64,000 nt of DNA from Azovibrio restrictus DSM 23866 (lineage in GTDB: Bacteria > Pseudomonadota > Gammaproteobacteria > Burkholderiales > Rhodocyclaceae): the NCBI RefSeq assembly GCF_000429665.1, contig NZ_AUCH01000001.1, forward strand, positions 124,001 to 188,000, given 5' to 3'. Within the stretch, counting starts at the first letter, position 1, and each line of letters opens with the position of its first letter. Of the stretch, positions 8,026 to 16,295 are shown in pieces. The notes under the pieces were generated by a model that searched no databases, was not told the origin of the DNA, and worked only from the letters and a program-made list of their open reading frames with translations. The position numbers and the translations under genes are program-made.

Positions 8026-8909
8026 GCCCGGATACCGTCACCCGTTTCCTGTTCGAGGGCCTGGACATCCGCGGCGCCCTGGTGCACCTGGGCCCCAGCT
8101 GGCAGAGCCTGCAGCGGGGCCGGGGCTACGGCCCCGTGGAAGCCCGGCTGCTGGGCGAGATGGCTGCCGTCACGGTGCTCATCGCCGCGCAGCTGAAACA
8201 GCCCGGCCGGCTCACCTTCCAGCTGCGCGGCGGCGGCCCCATTTCCCTGCTGGTCATGGACTGCGACGAACAACTGCGTCTGCGCGGCATGGCCCGAGCC
8301 GTAGCGAATCTGGCCCCGGCCCCGGTGCCGCAGCTGCTGGGCGCGGACCAGGGCGGCCAGCTGATGCTCAACCTGGATTTCCCCGTGGCCCGGCAGCCCT
8401 ACCAGAGCTTCGTGCCCCTGGAAGGCGACTCCATCGCCAGCATCTTCGAACACTACCTGGAGCAGTCGGAACAGCAGGCCGCCCGCCTCTTCCTGGCCGC
8501 CAGCGACCAGGCCGCCTGCTGCCTGTTCCTGCAGAAACTGCCCGGCGCCGATGCCCTGGACCCGGACGGCTGGGACCGGATCAGCCATCTGGCCGCCACG
8601 GTCAAGGAAGCGGAACTGCTGGAACTGGATGCCGCCACCCTGCTGGGCCGGCTGTTCCACGAGGAAATCCTGCAGGGGGAACAAAGCGGCAAGGGCGTAC
8701 GGCTCTATGACCCCCGCCCGGTCACCCACCACTGCCCGGAGGACCGGGAAAAGGTGGAAGGCATGCTGCTCTCCCTGGGACGGGAAGAAGCCGAGGCCGT
8801 GCTGGCCGAGCATGGGGAAATCCTGGTGAAGGACGACATCTGCAACCGGGAATACCGCTTCAGCAAGGAAGACGTGGCCCGGCTGTTCGCCAGCAAACCC
8901 CTCCATTGA
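8022..8909 (+). CDS. hslO: Hsp33 redox-type holdase chaperone with altered zinc-binding site
   Basis: A 295-residue member of the Hsp33 family. The N-terminal domain has the typical GAL-HLG opening, AQLKQPGRLTFQLRGGGPISLLVMDC and the fold seen in HslO. The C-terminal switch domain is odd. Where Hsp33 normally has CxC and CxxC to hold zinc, this protein has HHC (His236, Cys238) and DDIC (Asp271, Cys274), so two of the four cysteines are replaced. The spacing (Cys238 to Cys274) and the following EYRF are otherwise conserved. The GTG start at 8022 overlaps the stop of the preceding gene. Classical activation by two disulfides cannot work the same way; zinc could still be bound by Cys2-His-Asp. 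Confidence 0.9.
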   Translation: MSPDTVTRFLFEGLDIRGALVHLGPSWQSLQRGRGYGPVEARLLGEMAAVTVLIAAQLKQPGRLTFQLRGGGPISLLVMDCDEQLRLRGMARAVANLAPAPVPQLLGADQGGQLMLNLDFPVARQPYQSFVPLEGDSIASIFEHYLEQSEQQAARLFLAASDQAACCLFLQKLPGADALDPDGWDRISHLAATVKEAELLELDAATLLGRLFHEEILQGEQSGKGVRLYDPRPVTHHCPEDREKVEGMLLSLGREEAEAVLAEHGEILVKDDICNREYRFSKEDVARLFASKPLH

Positions 8910-8983
8910 TCGGCTCTGCCCCGGTGCTGCACAACGGGGCTTGCAGCCTGACGACCGGGCCGGTGCCGCCGGCCTGGTCAGCG

Positions 8984-9184
8984 TCAGCCCATGAAACGGA
9001 AACCCACCAGCCCCAAGGTTAGCAGCCCGGTGCAGGCCAGCCAGAACAGGCTGGAACGATAGGCCTGCTCCACGAAACGCACTTCCCGAGCGGGCACTTC
9101 CACCACCCCCACCAGGCCTTTTTCCGCCACGTCCTGGCCGAAATTCAGAAGATCGGCACGCAATTTTTCGCTGTTGTTACTCAT
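8984..9184 (-). CDS. Small single-pass membrane protein, unknown function
   Basis: A 66-residue protein of unknown function. Its N-terminal two thirds are polar (SNNSEKLRADLLNFGQDVAEKGL, then VEVPAREVRFVEQAYRSS), and the C-terminus is one hydrophobic helix (about 45-63) ending in RFMG, so it is likely a tail-anchored or single-pass inner-membrane protein. The ATG at 9184 follows a strong Shine-Dalgarno, GGGAGG. A perfect FNR-type box (9202-9215) lies just ahead of it, which supports a real, oxygen-controlled gene. I do not recognise a family. Confidence 0.65.
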   Translation of the reverse strand: MSNNSEKLRADLLNFGQDVAEKGLVGVVEVPAREVRFVEQAYRSSLFWLACTGLLTLGLVGFRFMG

Positions 9185-9201
9185 GGGGCCTCCCTTTTTT
9201 C

Positions 9202-9215
9202 TTGATCCAGATCAA
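9202..9215 (-). promoter_or_regulatory. Perfect FNR/ANR-type box
   Basis: TTGAT-CCAG-ATCAA is a perfect match to the FNR/ANR consensus TTGAT-N4-ATCAA and is fully symmetric in its half sites. Its centre lies about 24 bp upstream of the small membrane-protein start at 9184 and about 80 bp beyond the end of the FAD oxidase gene. This is too close to the start codon for a standard class II activation site at -41.5 with a normal leader, so it may repress, or it may activate a transcript starting near or inside the reading frame. Confidence 0.7.
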
Positions 9216-9285
9216 ACGCCGGACCTGAGACGGAGATTAGCAGCAGCCCTCGCCTCCTTGCAATACCCCCTGTGCATTCCCGCTT

Positions 9286-10719
9286 TCAGAGCACCTTGCC
9301 TGGATTCATCAGCCCCAGGGGGTCCAGAGCCCCCTTGATGGCGGCCATGGCCGCCAGCTCCACCGGCGACTTGTAGCGCCGGATTTCCTCCCGCTTCAGC
9401 TGCCCCAGGCCATGCTCGGCGGAGATGCTGCCGCCCAGCTCATGGACCAGGTCGTGGACCAGCCGGTTGGCCTCGGCCTGGCGCTGCAGCAGGGCTCCGT
9501 TGGCGTCGCGCCCGGCCATGGACAGGTTGAAATGCAGGTTGCCGTCCCCCAGGTGGCCGAAAACCACGTGGCGGATGCCGGGAAAAACCTGCTCCAGGCG
9601 GGGAGCCACCCGATCCAGGAAGGTGGCGATGGCGGTGATGGGCAGGGCGATGTCGTGCTTGATGCTGGGGCCTTCCCGCTTCTGGGCCTCGGAAATGTTT
9701 TCCCGCAGGGCCCAGAGCCCCTGGCGCTGGCTTTCCGACTGAGCCAGGAGGGCCGCCAGGGGACTCCCGGCCTCCATGCCCAGGGCCAGGAATTCCTCCA
9801 CCCGGGCCTGCAGCGCCTCGTCCCCGCCAGCCCCGGAAAATTCGCACAGCACATGCCAGGGCGCCTCGGGCACGGCCACGGCCCCTGGCATGAACTGCCG
9901 CACCAGGCCCAGGGACCGGGGGCAGACCAGCTCGAAGGCGGTGAGGCGCGCATCGAAGACTTCCAGGGTGCGCTCCAGGAGCGCCACGGCGGCGGCTGGA
10001 GACGCCACCCCCAGCCAGCAGGTGACCCGGCTCCTGGGCATGGGAAAAAGCTTCAGCACGGCAGCGGTGATGATGCCCAGGGTGCCTTCGGCGCCGATCA
10101 GCAGGTGGCGCAGATCGTAGCCGGTGTTGTTCTTGCGCAAGGCCTTGAGACCGTCCCAGAGCTCCCCGTTGGGCAGCACCGCCTCCACCCCCAGGACCAG
10201 GTCCCGGGTGGTGCCGTAGCGCAGCACCTGAACGCCGCCGGCATTGGTGGACAGGTTGCCCCCCAGCTGGCAGCTGCCCTCCGAGGCCAGGGAGAGAGGA
10301 AACAGGCGCCCGGCCGCCGCTGCGGCTTCCTGGATATTGGCCAGGGTGCAGCCGGCCTCGGCCACCAGGGTGTGGTTGCCGGCGTCCAGCTGGCGGATGC
10401 GGTCCAGCCGCCCGAGCTGGATGATCAGGGCCTTGCCGCTGGAGTCCGGCGTGGCGCCGCCGCAGAGCCCGGTATTGCCCCCCTGGGGCACCATCGGCAC
10501 CCCGGCCGCGACGCAGGCCCGGACCAGGGCCTGGACCTCGGCGCTATTGCCCGGCCTGGCCAGACCCAGGGCCCGGCCCGTGTAGCGGCCGCGCCAGTCG
10601 GTCAGCCAGGGAGCCAGGTCGGCCGGATCGGTGAGCAGCCGCCCGGGACCGACGATGGCGGCCAGGCGCTCCAGGAAACGGGAAGTCTCAGCGGGGTTCG
10701 GCGTAGAGGTCGTGCTCAT
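9286..10719 (-). CDS. FAD-linked oxidase, D-2-hydroxyacid dehydrogenase family (GlcD/D-2-HGDH-like)
   Basis: A 477-residue flavoenzyme of the VAO/PCMH superfamily that oxidises a D-2-hydroxy acid such as D-lactate, glycolate or D-2-hydroxyglutarate. The FAD-binding part shows VPQGGNTGLCGGATP and the GNLSTNAGG loop. The C-terminal cap has HVVFGHLGDGNLHFNL, with the metal-binding histidines typical of the group, and SAEHGLGQLKR. The ATG at 10719 overlaps the rimO 3' end by 32 bp; a longer frame is open to 10809 but encodes rimO antiphase sequence with no homology. No iron-sulfur subunit genes (glcE/F) are adjacent, so a stand-alone D-lactate or D-2-hydroxyglutarate dehydrogenase is more likely. 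The substrate is not decided by sequence. Confidence 0.87.
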   Translation of the reverse strand: MSTTSTPNPAETSRFLERLAAIVGPGRLLTDPADLAPWLTDWRGRYTGRALGLARPGNSAEVQALVRACVAAGVPMVPQGGNTGLCGGATPDSSGKALIIQLGRLDRIRQLDAGNHTLVAEAGCTLANIQEAAAAAGRLFPLSLASEGSCQLGGNLSTNAGGVQVLRYGTTRDLVLGVEAVLPNGELWDGLKALRKNNTGYDLRHLLIGAEGTLGIITAAVLKLFPMPRSRVTCWLGVASPAAAVALLERTLEVFDARLTAFELVCPRSLGLVRQFMPGAVAVPEAPWHVLCEFSGAGGDEALQARVEEFLALGMEAGSPLAALLAQSESQRQGLWALRENISEAQKREGPSIKHDIALPITAIATFLDRVAPRLEQVFPGIRHVVFGHLGDGNLHFNLSMAGRDANGALLQRQAEANRLVHDLVHELGGSISAEHGLGQLKREEIRRYKSPVELAAMAAIKGALDPLGLMNPGKVL

Positions 10720-12001
10720 CCGCGTCCACGATCCTGACCTGGATGAAATCCCCGGGCTCGGCGTCGAAAAAGCCGTCCACGTACACCAGGCCGTCGATTT
10801 CCGGCGCATCGCCGGGCGTGCGGGCCATCACCCCCTCCTCGTCCACCGCATCCACCAGCACCGTGATCTCCCGACCGATCTTCTCGGCCAGCTTGTCGGC
10901 GCTGATGTCCTCCTGGAGCTCCATCAGCCTGCGGCGGCGCTCCTCCCGCACCTCTTCCGGGGGCAGACCGGGAATCTCGTTGGCGGTGGCGCCCTCCACC
11001 GGCGAGTAGGCAAAGGCCCCCACCCGGTCCAGGCGGGCTTCCTGGAGAAAGTCCAGGAGCTCCTGAAATTCTTCTTCGGTTTCGCCGGGGAAGCCGGTGA
11101 TGAAGGTGGAGCGGATGGTGATTTCCGGGCAGATTTCCCGCCAGCGGCGGATGCGGGCCAGGGTGTTCTCGGTGGCTGCCGGGCGCTTCATGGCCTTGAG
11201 GATGCGCGGATTGGCGTGCTGGAAGGGCACGTCCAGGTAGGGCAGCAGCTTGCCTTCGGCCATCAGGGGAATCAGGTCATCCACGGAAGGATAGGGATAG
11301 ACGTAATGGAGCCGCACCCAGATGCCCAGGCTGGCCAGGGCCTCGCAGAGCTCCTTCAGGCGGGTCTTGACCGGCTTGCCGCCCCAGAAACCGGTGCGGT
11401 ACTTGAGATCGACACCATAGGCACTGGTGTCCTGGGAGATCACCAGCAGTTCCTTGACCCCGGCCTCGGCCAGCTTCCTGGCCTCCTCCAGCACATCCCC
11501 CACCGGGCGGGACACCAGGGGGCCGCGCAGGGAGGGAATGATGCAGAAAGTGCAGCTGTGATTGCAGCCCTCGGAAATCTTCAGGTAGGCAAAGTGGTCC
11601 GGGGTCAGGCGGATGCCCTGGGGCGGCACCAGGGAGGTGAAGGGATCATGGCTGGGGGGCAGATGCTGGTGCACGGCCGCCATCACCTCATCGGTGGCAT
11701 GGGGGCCGGTCACCGCCAGTACCTGGGGATGGGCTTCCAGGACCACGTTTTCCCGGGCCCCCAGGCAGCCGGTGACGATCACCTTGCCGTTTTCGGCCAG
11801 GGCTTCGCCGATGGCATCCAGGGATTCGGCCACGGCCGCATCGATGAAGCCACAGGTATTGACCACCACCAGATCGGCATCGTCGTAGGACGGGGAAATC
11901 AGGTAACCCTCGGCCCTGAGGCGGGTGAGAATCTGTTCCGCGTCGGAAGAGGCTTTCGGGCAGCCCAGGGAGACCATCCCTACACGTTTGGGTTGAGACA
12001 T
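10688..12001 (-). CDS. rimO: Ribosomal protein S12 methylthiotransferase RimO
   Basis: A 437-residue radical-SAM enzyme that adds a methylthio group to an aspartate of ribosomal protein S12. The N-terminal UPF0004 domain starts MSQPKRVGMVSLGCPKASSDAE and includes the conserved VVNTCGFID. The radical-SAM cluster ligands are Cys146, Cys150 and Cys153 in CNHSCTFCIIP. A C-terminal TRAM domain includes VLVDAVDEEGVMART and ends DADEHDLYAEPR. The length is normal for the family. The start at 12001 is chosen because homology begins there, and the upstream in-frame sequence does not look like RimO. The 3' end overlaps the FAD oxidase start. Confidence 0.95.
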   Translation of the reverse strand: MSQPKRVGMVSLGCPKASSDAEQILTRLRAEGYLISPSYDDADLVVVNTCGFIDAAVAESLDAIGEALAENGKVIVTGCLGARENVVLEAHPQVLAVTGPHATDEVMAAVHQHLPPSHDPFTSLVPPQGIRLTPDHFAYLKISEGCNHSCTFCIIPSLRGPLVSRPVGDVLEEARKLAEAGVKELLVISQDTSAYGVDLKYRTGFWGGKPVKTRLKELCEALASLGIWVRLHYVYPYPSVDDLIPLMAEGKLLPYLDVPFQHANPRILKAMKRPAATENTLARIRRWREICPEITIRSTFITGFPGETEEEFQELLDFLQEARLDRVGAFAYSPVEGATANEIPGLPPEEVREERRRRLMELQEDISADKLAEKIGREITVLVDAVDEEGVMARTPGDAPEIDGLVYVDGFFDAEPGDFIQVRIVDADEHDLYAEPR

Positions 12002-12106
12002 AGCAAAGAGGGCAAATGGACAAGCCCGGAGTATACCGCCTGCCGCCCCCGGGACACGCCGCCGCAGCCATGGGGGCACGGCAGCCCCGCCCGCCAAGCC
12101 CTCAGC

Positions 12107-13231
12107 TCACCACAACTCGGCCCCGCCGGAGGGCTTCTGGCCCAGGGTGTCGAGCAGGGAGGCGAACTGTGCGTCCATCTGGTCGCCCATGGCGAAGAGC
12201 TGCAGGATCCGTTCGGCCCCCTGGCGCAGGGAGGCGCTCACCGCTTCTTCCTGGGCGTCGGTGAGCCCCAGGAACAGGTAGGAATCCTCCACGTTCTTCA
12301 CCAGTTCCTGCAGCAGCTGGGCGGTTTCACTGCGCTGGCGGTTGTACAGGTCACGCAGGCCTTCCACGGTTTCCAGGCTCTTGATGGTGGCCACCTGCAG
12401 GGCTTCGGCCCGCTGGGCCGACTCCTGGCGCATGTTCACCGCCTCGGCGATGGCCTCGGTGTTTTCCGCCAGGGTGATCAGGGTGTCCTGGAGACGGGTG
12501 GCCGCCGCAGCGTCCCGGGGCATGTTGAGCACCAGGATGGACACCATGTCGTAGTTGAGCACCAGCCGGGAGGAAAACTGGAACAGACGGCCCAGGTCCC
12601 GGCTCTGCTCGATGATGGACACTTCCAGGGGCGAGGCTTCGCCCTGGGGGGTGAGATTGCAGCAGCCCTCATTCCAGCGCAGCTGCACGTGGGCGATCAC
12701 GTCGTAGGCCTTGATGGCGGCCACCAGTTTCTGGGCCAGTTCCTGGTAATCCAGGCAGTTCTGGCTGTGGCGCATGAAGTTGAGCAATACCCCGGCTTCC
12801 CCCAGGTCCCGCCGGTAGTGCAGGGCCATCTCGCGCATGGCTGCCTGCTGGGCATTGAGCTCCAGCTGCCGGTTGTGCTTTTCCACCAGCAGCCGGGCCT
12901 TGCGCAGCATTTCCTCCCCGTCGAAAGGTTTGACGATGAAGTCGTCGCCTCCCGCGTCGTAGCCGGCCAGCCGTTCTTCCAGGGTGTCGTGGGCCGAGAC
13001 GAAGATCACCGGCACATCCAGGTTTTCCCTCAGGCGCAGGCAGGTTTCGTAACCGTCTATGCCGCCCATTTCCACGTCCAGCAGGATCAGGTCGGGGACT
13101 TCCCGGGCCACGGCTTCCAGACATGCCTCGCCGGAGGTGACGCAACAGACCTGGAATGCATCCGCCAGGGTGGCTTCCATGATCTCCAGGCTGATCGGGC
13201 TGTCGTCCACCACAAGTACCTTGTTCTGCAT
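12107..13231 (-). CDS. Response regulator with unclassified alpha-helical output domain
   Basis: A 374-residue cytoplasmic response regulator. The receiver domain (1-120) is complete: acidic pair Asp9/Asp10, phosphoacceptor Asp52 in LILLDVEMGG, Thr/Ser region at FVSAHD and Lys101 in FIVKPF. The remaining 250 residues are mostly helical and match no DNA-binding, GGDEF, EAL or HD-GYP motif that I recognise. They contain a probable globular middle part (about 150-240, with ELAQKLVAAIKAYDVIAHVQL) and a long, probably coiled-coil stretch (about 255-330, NTEAIAEAVNMRQESAQRAEAL) that may dimerise. No kinase gene is adjacent. An output through protein-protein contact is inference. Confidence 0.85.
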   Translation of the reverse strand: MQNKVLVVDDSPISLEIMEATLADAFQVCCVTSGEACLEAVAREVPDLILLDVEMGGIDGYETCLRLRENLDVPVIFVSAHDTLEERLAGYDAGGDDFIVKPFDGEEMLRKARLLVEKHNRQLELNAQQAAMREMALHYRRDLGEAGVLLNFMRHSQNCLDYQELAQKLVAAIKAYDVIAHVQLRWNEGCCNLTPQGEASPLEVSIIEQSRDLGRLFQFSSRLVLNYDMVSILVLNMPRDAAAATRLQDTLITLAENTEAIAEAVNMRQESAQRAEALQVATIKSLETVEGLRDLYNRQRSETAQLLQELVKNVEDSYLFLGLTDAQEEAVSASLRQGAERILQLFAMGDQMDAQFASLLDTLGQKPSGGAELW

Positions 13232-13320
13232 GATGCCTCACATCCGGGGGTTACACGATGACGGGAGATTATCCCCGTTTTTGGCGCCGGCGCACGCGGC
13301 AGTGGTGGCCCGGGAACGGC

Positions 13321-13364
13321 CGTCATATTGGCAACATAAAAGCGTAACCCCGGCGGGCTAGATT
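13321..13364 (+). promoter_or_regulatory. Possible Pho box and -10 ahead of the PhoX gene
   Basis: The stretch from 13321 reads as imperfect 11-bp repeats, CGTCATATTGG then CAACATAAAAG then CGTAAC, which resemble PhoB-binding Pho boxes. TAGATT at 13359-13364 follows at a distance suited to a -10, with no good -35, as usual for PhoB-dependent promoters. Only about half the bases agree between repeats, so this is a candidate only. Confidence 0.35.
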
Positions 13365-13396
13365 CCCAGGCTTCACCAACCGGACAGGAGCTCCAC

Positions 13397-15637
13397 GTGA
13401 ACGACAAACTCCCCATGACCAAGCGCGAATTCCAGAGCGCTGACGATACGGGCCACAACAACAGCGACAGCCCCAGCTTCACCAGCATCCTGGAAGCCCG
13501 CATGAGCCGCCGCAGCGTGCTCAAGGGCAGCCTGGGCCTGCTCACCACCTCCATGCTTTCCTTCGGCATCGCCGGCTGCAACGACGGCGGCTCCGATGGC
13601 GGCAGCGACGATGACAACGAAACCCCGCCCCTGACCCTGAGCTTCAATCCCATCGCCAAGAGCCTGGCCGACATGGTCGTGGTTCCCGCCGGCTATACCG
13701 CCACTCCCCTGTACCGCCTGGGCGACCCCATCAACACCAGCACGCCCGCCTACCTGAACGACGGCACCGATACGGCCGCCAGCTTCCAGTACCGCTGCGG
13801 CGACCACAATGACGGCATGAGCTACTTCGGCCTCAACAGCGCCGGCAACGGCTGGGATGCGGCCAATGCCGAGCGTGGCATCATCTGCATGAACCACGAG
13901 AACATCACCCGCATCTTCCTGCACACCCCGGCCGAAGTGGCCGCCTACAACGTCAGCGCCCGGGTTGCTGCCGAGGTGGACAAGGAAGTCCATGCCCACG
14001 GGGTGTCCGTCATCGAGATCCAGAAGAAATCCGGGGCGTTCGCACTGAATACCGCCTCCAGCTTCAACCGCCGCATCACGGCCGCCACTCCCTGCGACAT
14101 CCATGGTCCTGCCCGGGGCCATGCCCAGATGGTCACCGCCTACTCCCCCAACGGCACCCAGACCCGGGGCACGCTCAACAACTGCGCCAACGGCGACACC
14201 CCCTGGGGCACCTACCTGACCTGTGAGGAAAACTGGGCCGGCTATTTCAAGAGCGGCGTTGCCACCCACACCGCCCAGGAACAGGTGGCCATGCAGCGTT
14301 ACGGCATCACCAGCAGCAACGGCAGCTACGGCTGGGCCAACGCCACTCCCGCCGGCGACCTCTATGACCGCTGGAATGCCAGCGTCACCGGCGCCAGCGC
14401 CAACCTGGACTACCGCAACATCACCAACACCTTCGGCTGGGTGGTCGAGGTGGATCCCTTCAACCCCACGGCTGCACCGCGCAAGCGTACCGCCCTGGGC
14501 CGCATGGGCCACGAGGGCTGCAACTGCGCCAAGGTCACCGCCGGCAAGCCCCTGGTGTTCTACATGGGCGACGACGCCCAGAACGAGTACATCTACAAGT
14601 ATGTCTCCGCCGCCAACTGGGACCCGGCCGACGCCAACAAGGGCCTGGCTGCCGGGGACAAGTACCTGGATAACGGCAGCTTCTACGTGGCCCGCTTCAA
14701 CGCCGACGGCACCGGCAACTGGCTGAAGCTGGACATCGCCCAGGCCGCCATCGCCGGCTACGCCACCTACAGCTTCACCGACCAGGCCGATGTGCTGATC
14801 AACTGCCGCCTGGCGGCCGACGCCCTGGGCGCCACCAAGATGGACCGTCCCGAATGGGCCGGCATCAACCCGGTCAATGGCGATGTCTATGTGACCCTGA
14901 CCAACAACGCCAGCCGCGGCTCCGCCGGCAAGGGCCTGGACGCGGCCAACCCCCGCTACTACCAGGACAGCAAGGGCGGCAACTCCCCCAACAAGGGCAA
15001 CGTGAATGGCCACATCGTGCGCTGGCGCGAAAACGGCAGCGACCCCACCGCCACCAGCTTCGTCTGGGACGTGTACCTGTTCGGGGCCCAGGCCAAGGCC
15101 GATGCCGCCAACGTGAACTATGACGAAGCCTTCTACCAGGCCCACATCAACCTCTCCGACCTGACCGACGACAACGACTTCTCCAGCCCTGACGGACTCT
15201 GGTTCAGCCGCAAGACCCCGGGCCTGATGTGGCTGCAGACCGACGATGGCGCCTACACGGACATGACCAACTGCATGCTGCTGGCCGCCCTCCCCGGCAC
15301 GGTCAGCGATGGCGGCGCCGTCACGGTGACCAGCAAGGTGGTCCCCGCCAATGGCGACGCGGATCAGAACGTCACCACCTACGTGGGCAAGGCGCCCGGC
15401 GACAAGCTGAAGCGCTTCCTGGTCGGCCCCAAGGGCTGCGAGCTCACCGGCATCACCGAAACCCCCGACGGCAAGGCCCTGTTCGTGAACATCCAGCACC
15501 CGGGTGAAAACACCACCGCCGCCGACATCGGCACCCCGGCCAATTACCAGAGCCACTACCCGGATGGCGGCACGGCCCGTCCCCGCTCCACCACCATCGT
15601 CATCACCCGTAACGACGGCGGCCCGGTCGGCGTCTGA
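13397..15637 (+). CDS. phoX: PhoX-family (DUF839) Tat-exported alkaline phosphatase
   Basis: A 746-residue secreted phosphatase of the PhoX/DUF839 family; these are monomeric, calcium- and iron-dependent alkaline phosphatases that release phosphate from organic esters. The N-terminus has a long polar leader, then a twin-arginine motif SRRSVLKGS (Arg38-Arg39) and a hydrophobic stretch ending in GIAGC, which resembles a lipobox with Cys61. It may therefore be a Tat-exported lipoprotein. The family sequence LAADALGATKMDRPEWAGI and NHENITRIF are present. The GTG start at 13397 has a good Shine-Dalgarno (AGGAG) 7 bp before it. A terminator follows, separating it from the type II secretion operon. 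A Gly/Asp/Ser-rich linker (62-75) follows the Cys, as in many lipoproteins. Confidence 0.88.
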   Translation: MNDKLPMTKREFQSADDTGHNNSDSPSFTSILEARMSRRSVLKGSLGLLTTSMLSFGIAGCNDGGSDGGSDDDNETPPLTLSFNPIAKSLADMVVVPAGYTATPLYRLGDPINTSTPAYLNDGTDTAASFQYRCGDHNDGMSYFGLNSAGNGWDAANAERGIICMNHENITRIFLHTPAEVAAYNVSARVAAEVDKEVHAHGVSVIEIQKKSGAFALNTASSFNRRITAATPCDIHGPARGHAQMVTAYSPNGTQTRGTLNNCANGDTPWGTYLTCEENWAGYFKSGVATHTAQEQVAMQRYGITSSNGSYGWANATPAGDLYDRWNASVTGASANLDYRNITNTFGWVVEVDPFNPTAAPRKRTALGRMGHEGCNCAKVTAGKPLVFYMGDDAQNEYIYKYVSAANWDPADANKGLAAGDKYLDNGSFYVARFNADGTGNWLKLDIAQAAIAGYATYSFTDQADVLINCRLAADALGATKMDRPEWAGINPVNGDVYVTLTNNASRGSAGKGLDAANPRYYQDSKGGNSPNKGNVNGHIVRWRENGSDPTATSFVWDVYLFGAQAKADAANVNYDEAFYQAHINLSDLTDDNDFSSPDGLWFSRKTPGLMWLQTDDGAYTDMTNCMLLAALPGTVSDGGAVTVTSKVVPANGDADQNVTTYVGKAPGDKLKRFLVGPKGCELTGITETPDGKALFVNIQHPGENTTAADIGTPANYQSHYPDGGTARPRSTTIVITRNDGGPVGV

Positions 15638-15659
15638 GCTTTCCCCTGCCGCACCCTGC

Positions 15660-15689
15660 AGCCCATTCCCTCCGGGGGATGGGCTTTTT
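15660..15689 (+). terminator. Rho-independent terminator after phoX
   Basis: AGCCCATTCCC pairs with GGGGATGGGCT around a short TCC(G) loop and is followed by TTTTT. It lies 23 bp after the phoX stop and ahead of gspC. Confidence 0.8.
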
Positions 15690-15737
15690 ACTGGCCGCCG
15701 CACCCTGGCATGTAACAGGCCTGTCACCTGGGTTTCC

Positions 15738-15743
15738 TATAGT
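15738..15743 (+). promoter_or_regulatory. Candidate -10 element of the gsp operon
   Basis: TATAGT lies 37 bp before the gspC start, downstream of the phoX terminator, where the operon promoter is expected. No convincing -35 is seen 16-18 bp upstream, so the promoter may need an activator. Confidence 0.3.
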
Positions 15744-15779
15744 GCAGCCCTTTAGCGCCGCCCCCGTTTCCAAGAACCC

Positions 15780-16295
15780 ATGACCTTTTCCGCGCTGCCG
15801 CGCCTGCCCTTTTTTTCGCCCCGTTCCTCTGACGCCCGCGGCGTGCAACTACCCCCCGGGGCGCACCGCTGGCTGGCCCGCTTCCTGGCCCTGGCCCTGG
15901 GCCTGGGCGGTATCTGGCTGCTGCAACTGCAGCTCTGGCAGTTCCTCACTCCCCGCGGCCTGCCCGCCCCGCCCCTGCCGGAGAGCCCTTCCGCCACCGC
16001 CGCCCAGCTGGCCGAACTGCACCTGTTCGGCCTGGCCGCCCAGCCCCGGCCGACCCAGGCGGAAAGCCAGGAGTTCCGGCTGGTAGGCCTGATCGCCGCC
16101 AGCGGCGACAAGCCGGGCGCCGCCCTGCTGCTGCGCCAGGGGGAAAGCCGGCCCCTGGTGGTGGCCAACGGCGCCAGTCCCGCCCCGGGCCTGGTGCTGC
16201 AACGCATGGAGCCCCGGGCCGTGTGGCTCTCCCGGGACGGCGTGGAAACCCGCCTGGCCCTTCCTGAACCCAGTTTTCCGAGATCCCGCGAATGA
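15780..16295 (+). CDS. gspC: Type II secretion inner-membrane protein GspC, short form without PDZ domain
   Basis: A 171-residue inner-membrane protein that links the GspD outer-membrane secretin to the inner-membrane platform. There is one membrane helix at about 38-60, a proline-rich linker, then an HR domain (about 75-165) with LFGLAAQ and FRLVGLIAASGDKPGAALL. It lacks the C-terminal PDZ or coiled-coil domain found in longer GspC proteins of about 270 residues. This short form is shared by some betaproteobacterial systems. The stop overlaps the gspD start by 4 bp (ATGA), and it is the first gene of a complete C-to-N operon. Confidence 0.85.
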   Translation: MTFSALPRLPFFSPRSSDARGVQLPPGAHRWLARFLALALGLGGIWLLQLQLWQFLTPRGLPAPPLPESPSATAAQLAELHLFGLAAQPRPTQAESQEFRLVGLIAASGDKPGAALLLRQGESRPLVVANGASPAPGLVLQRMEPRAVWLSRDGVETRLALPEPSFPRSRE

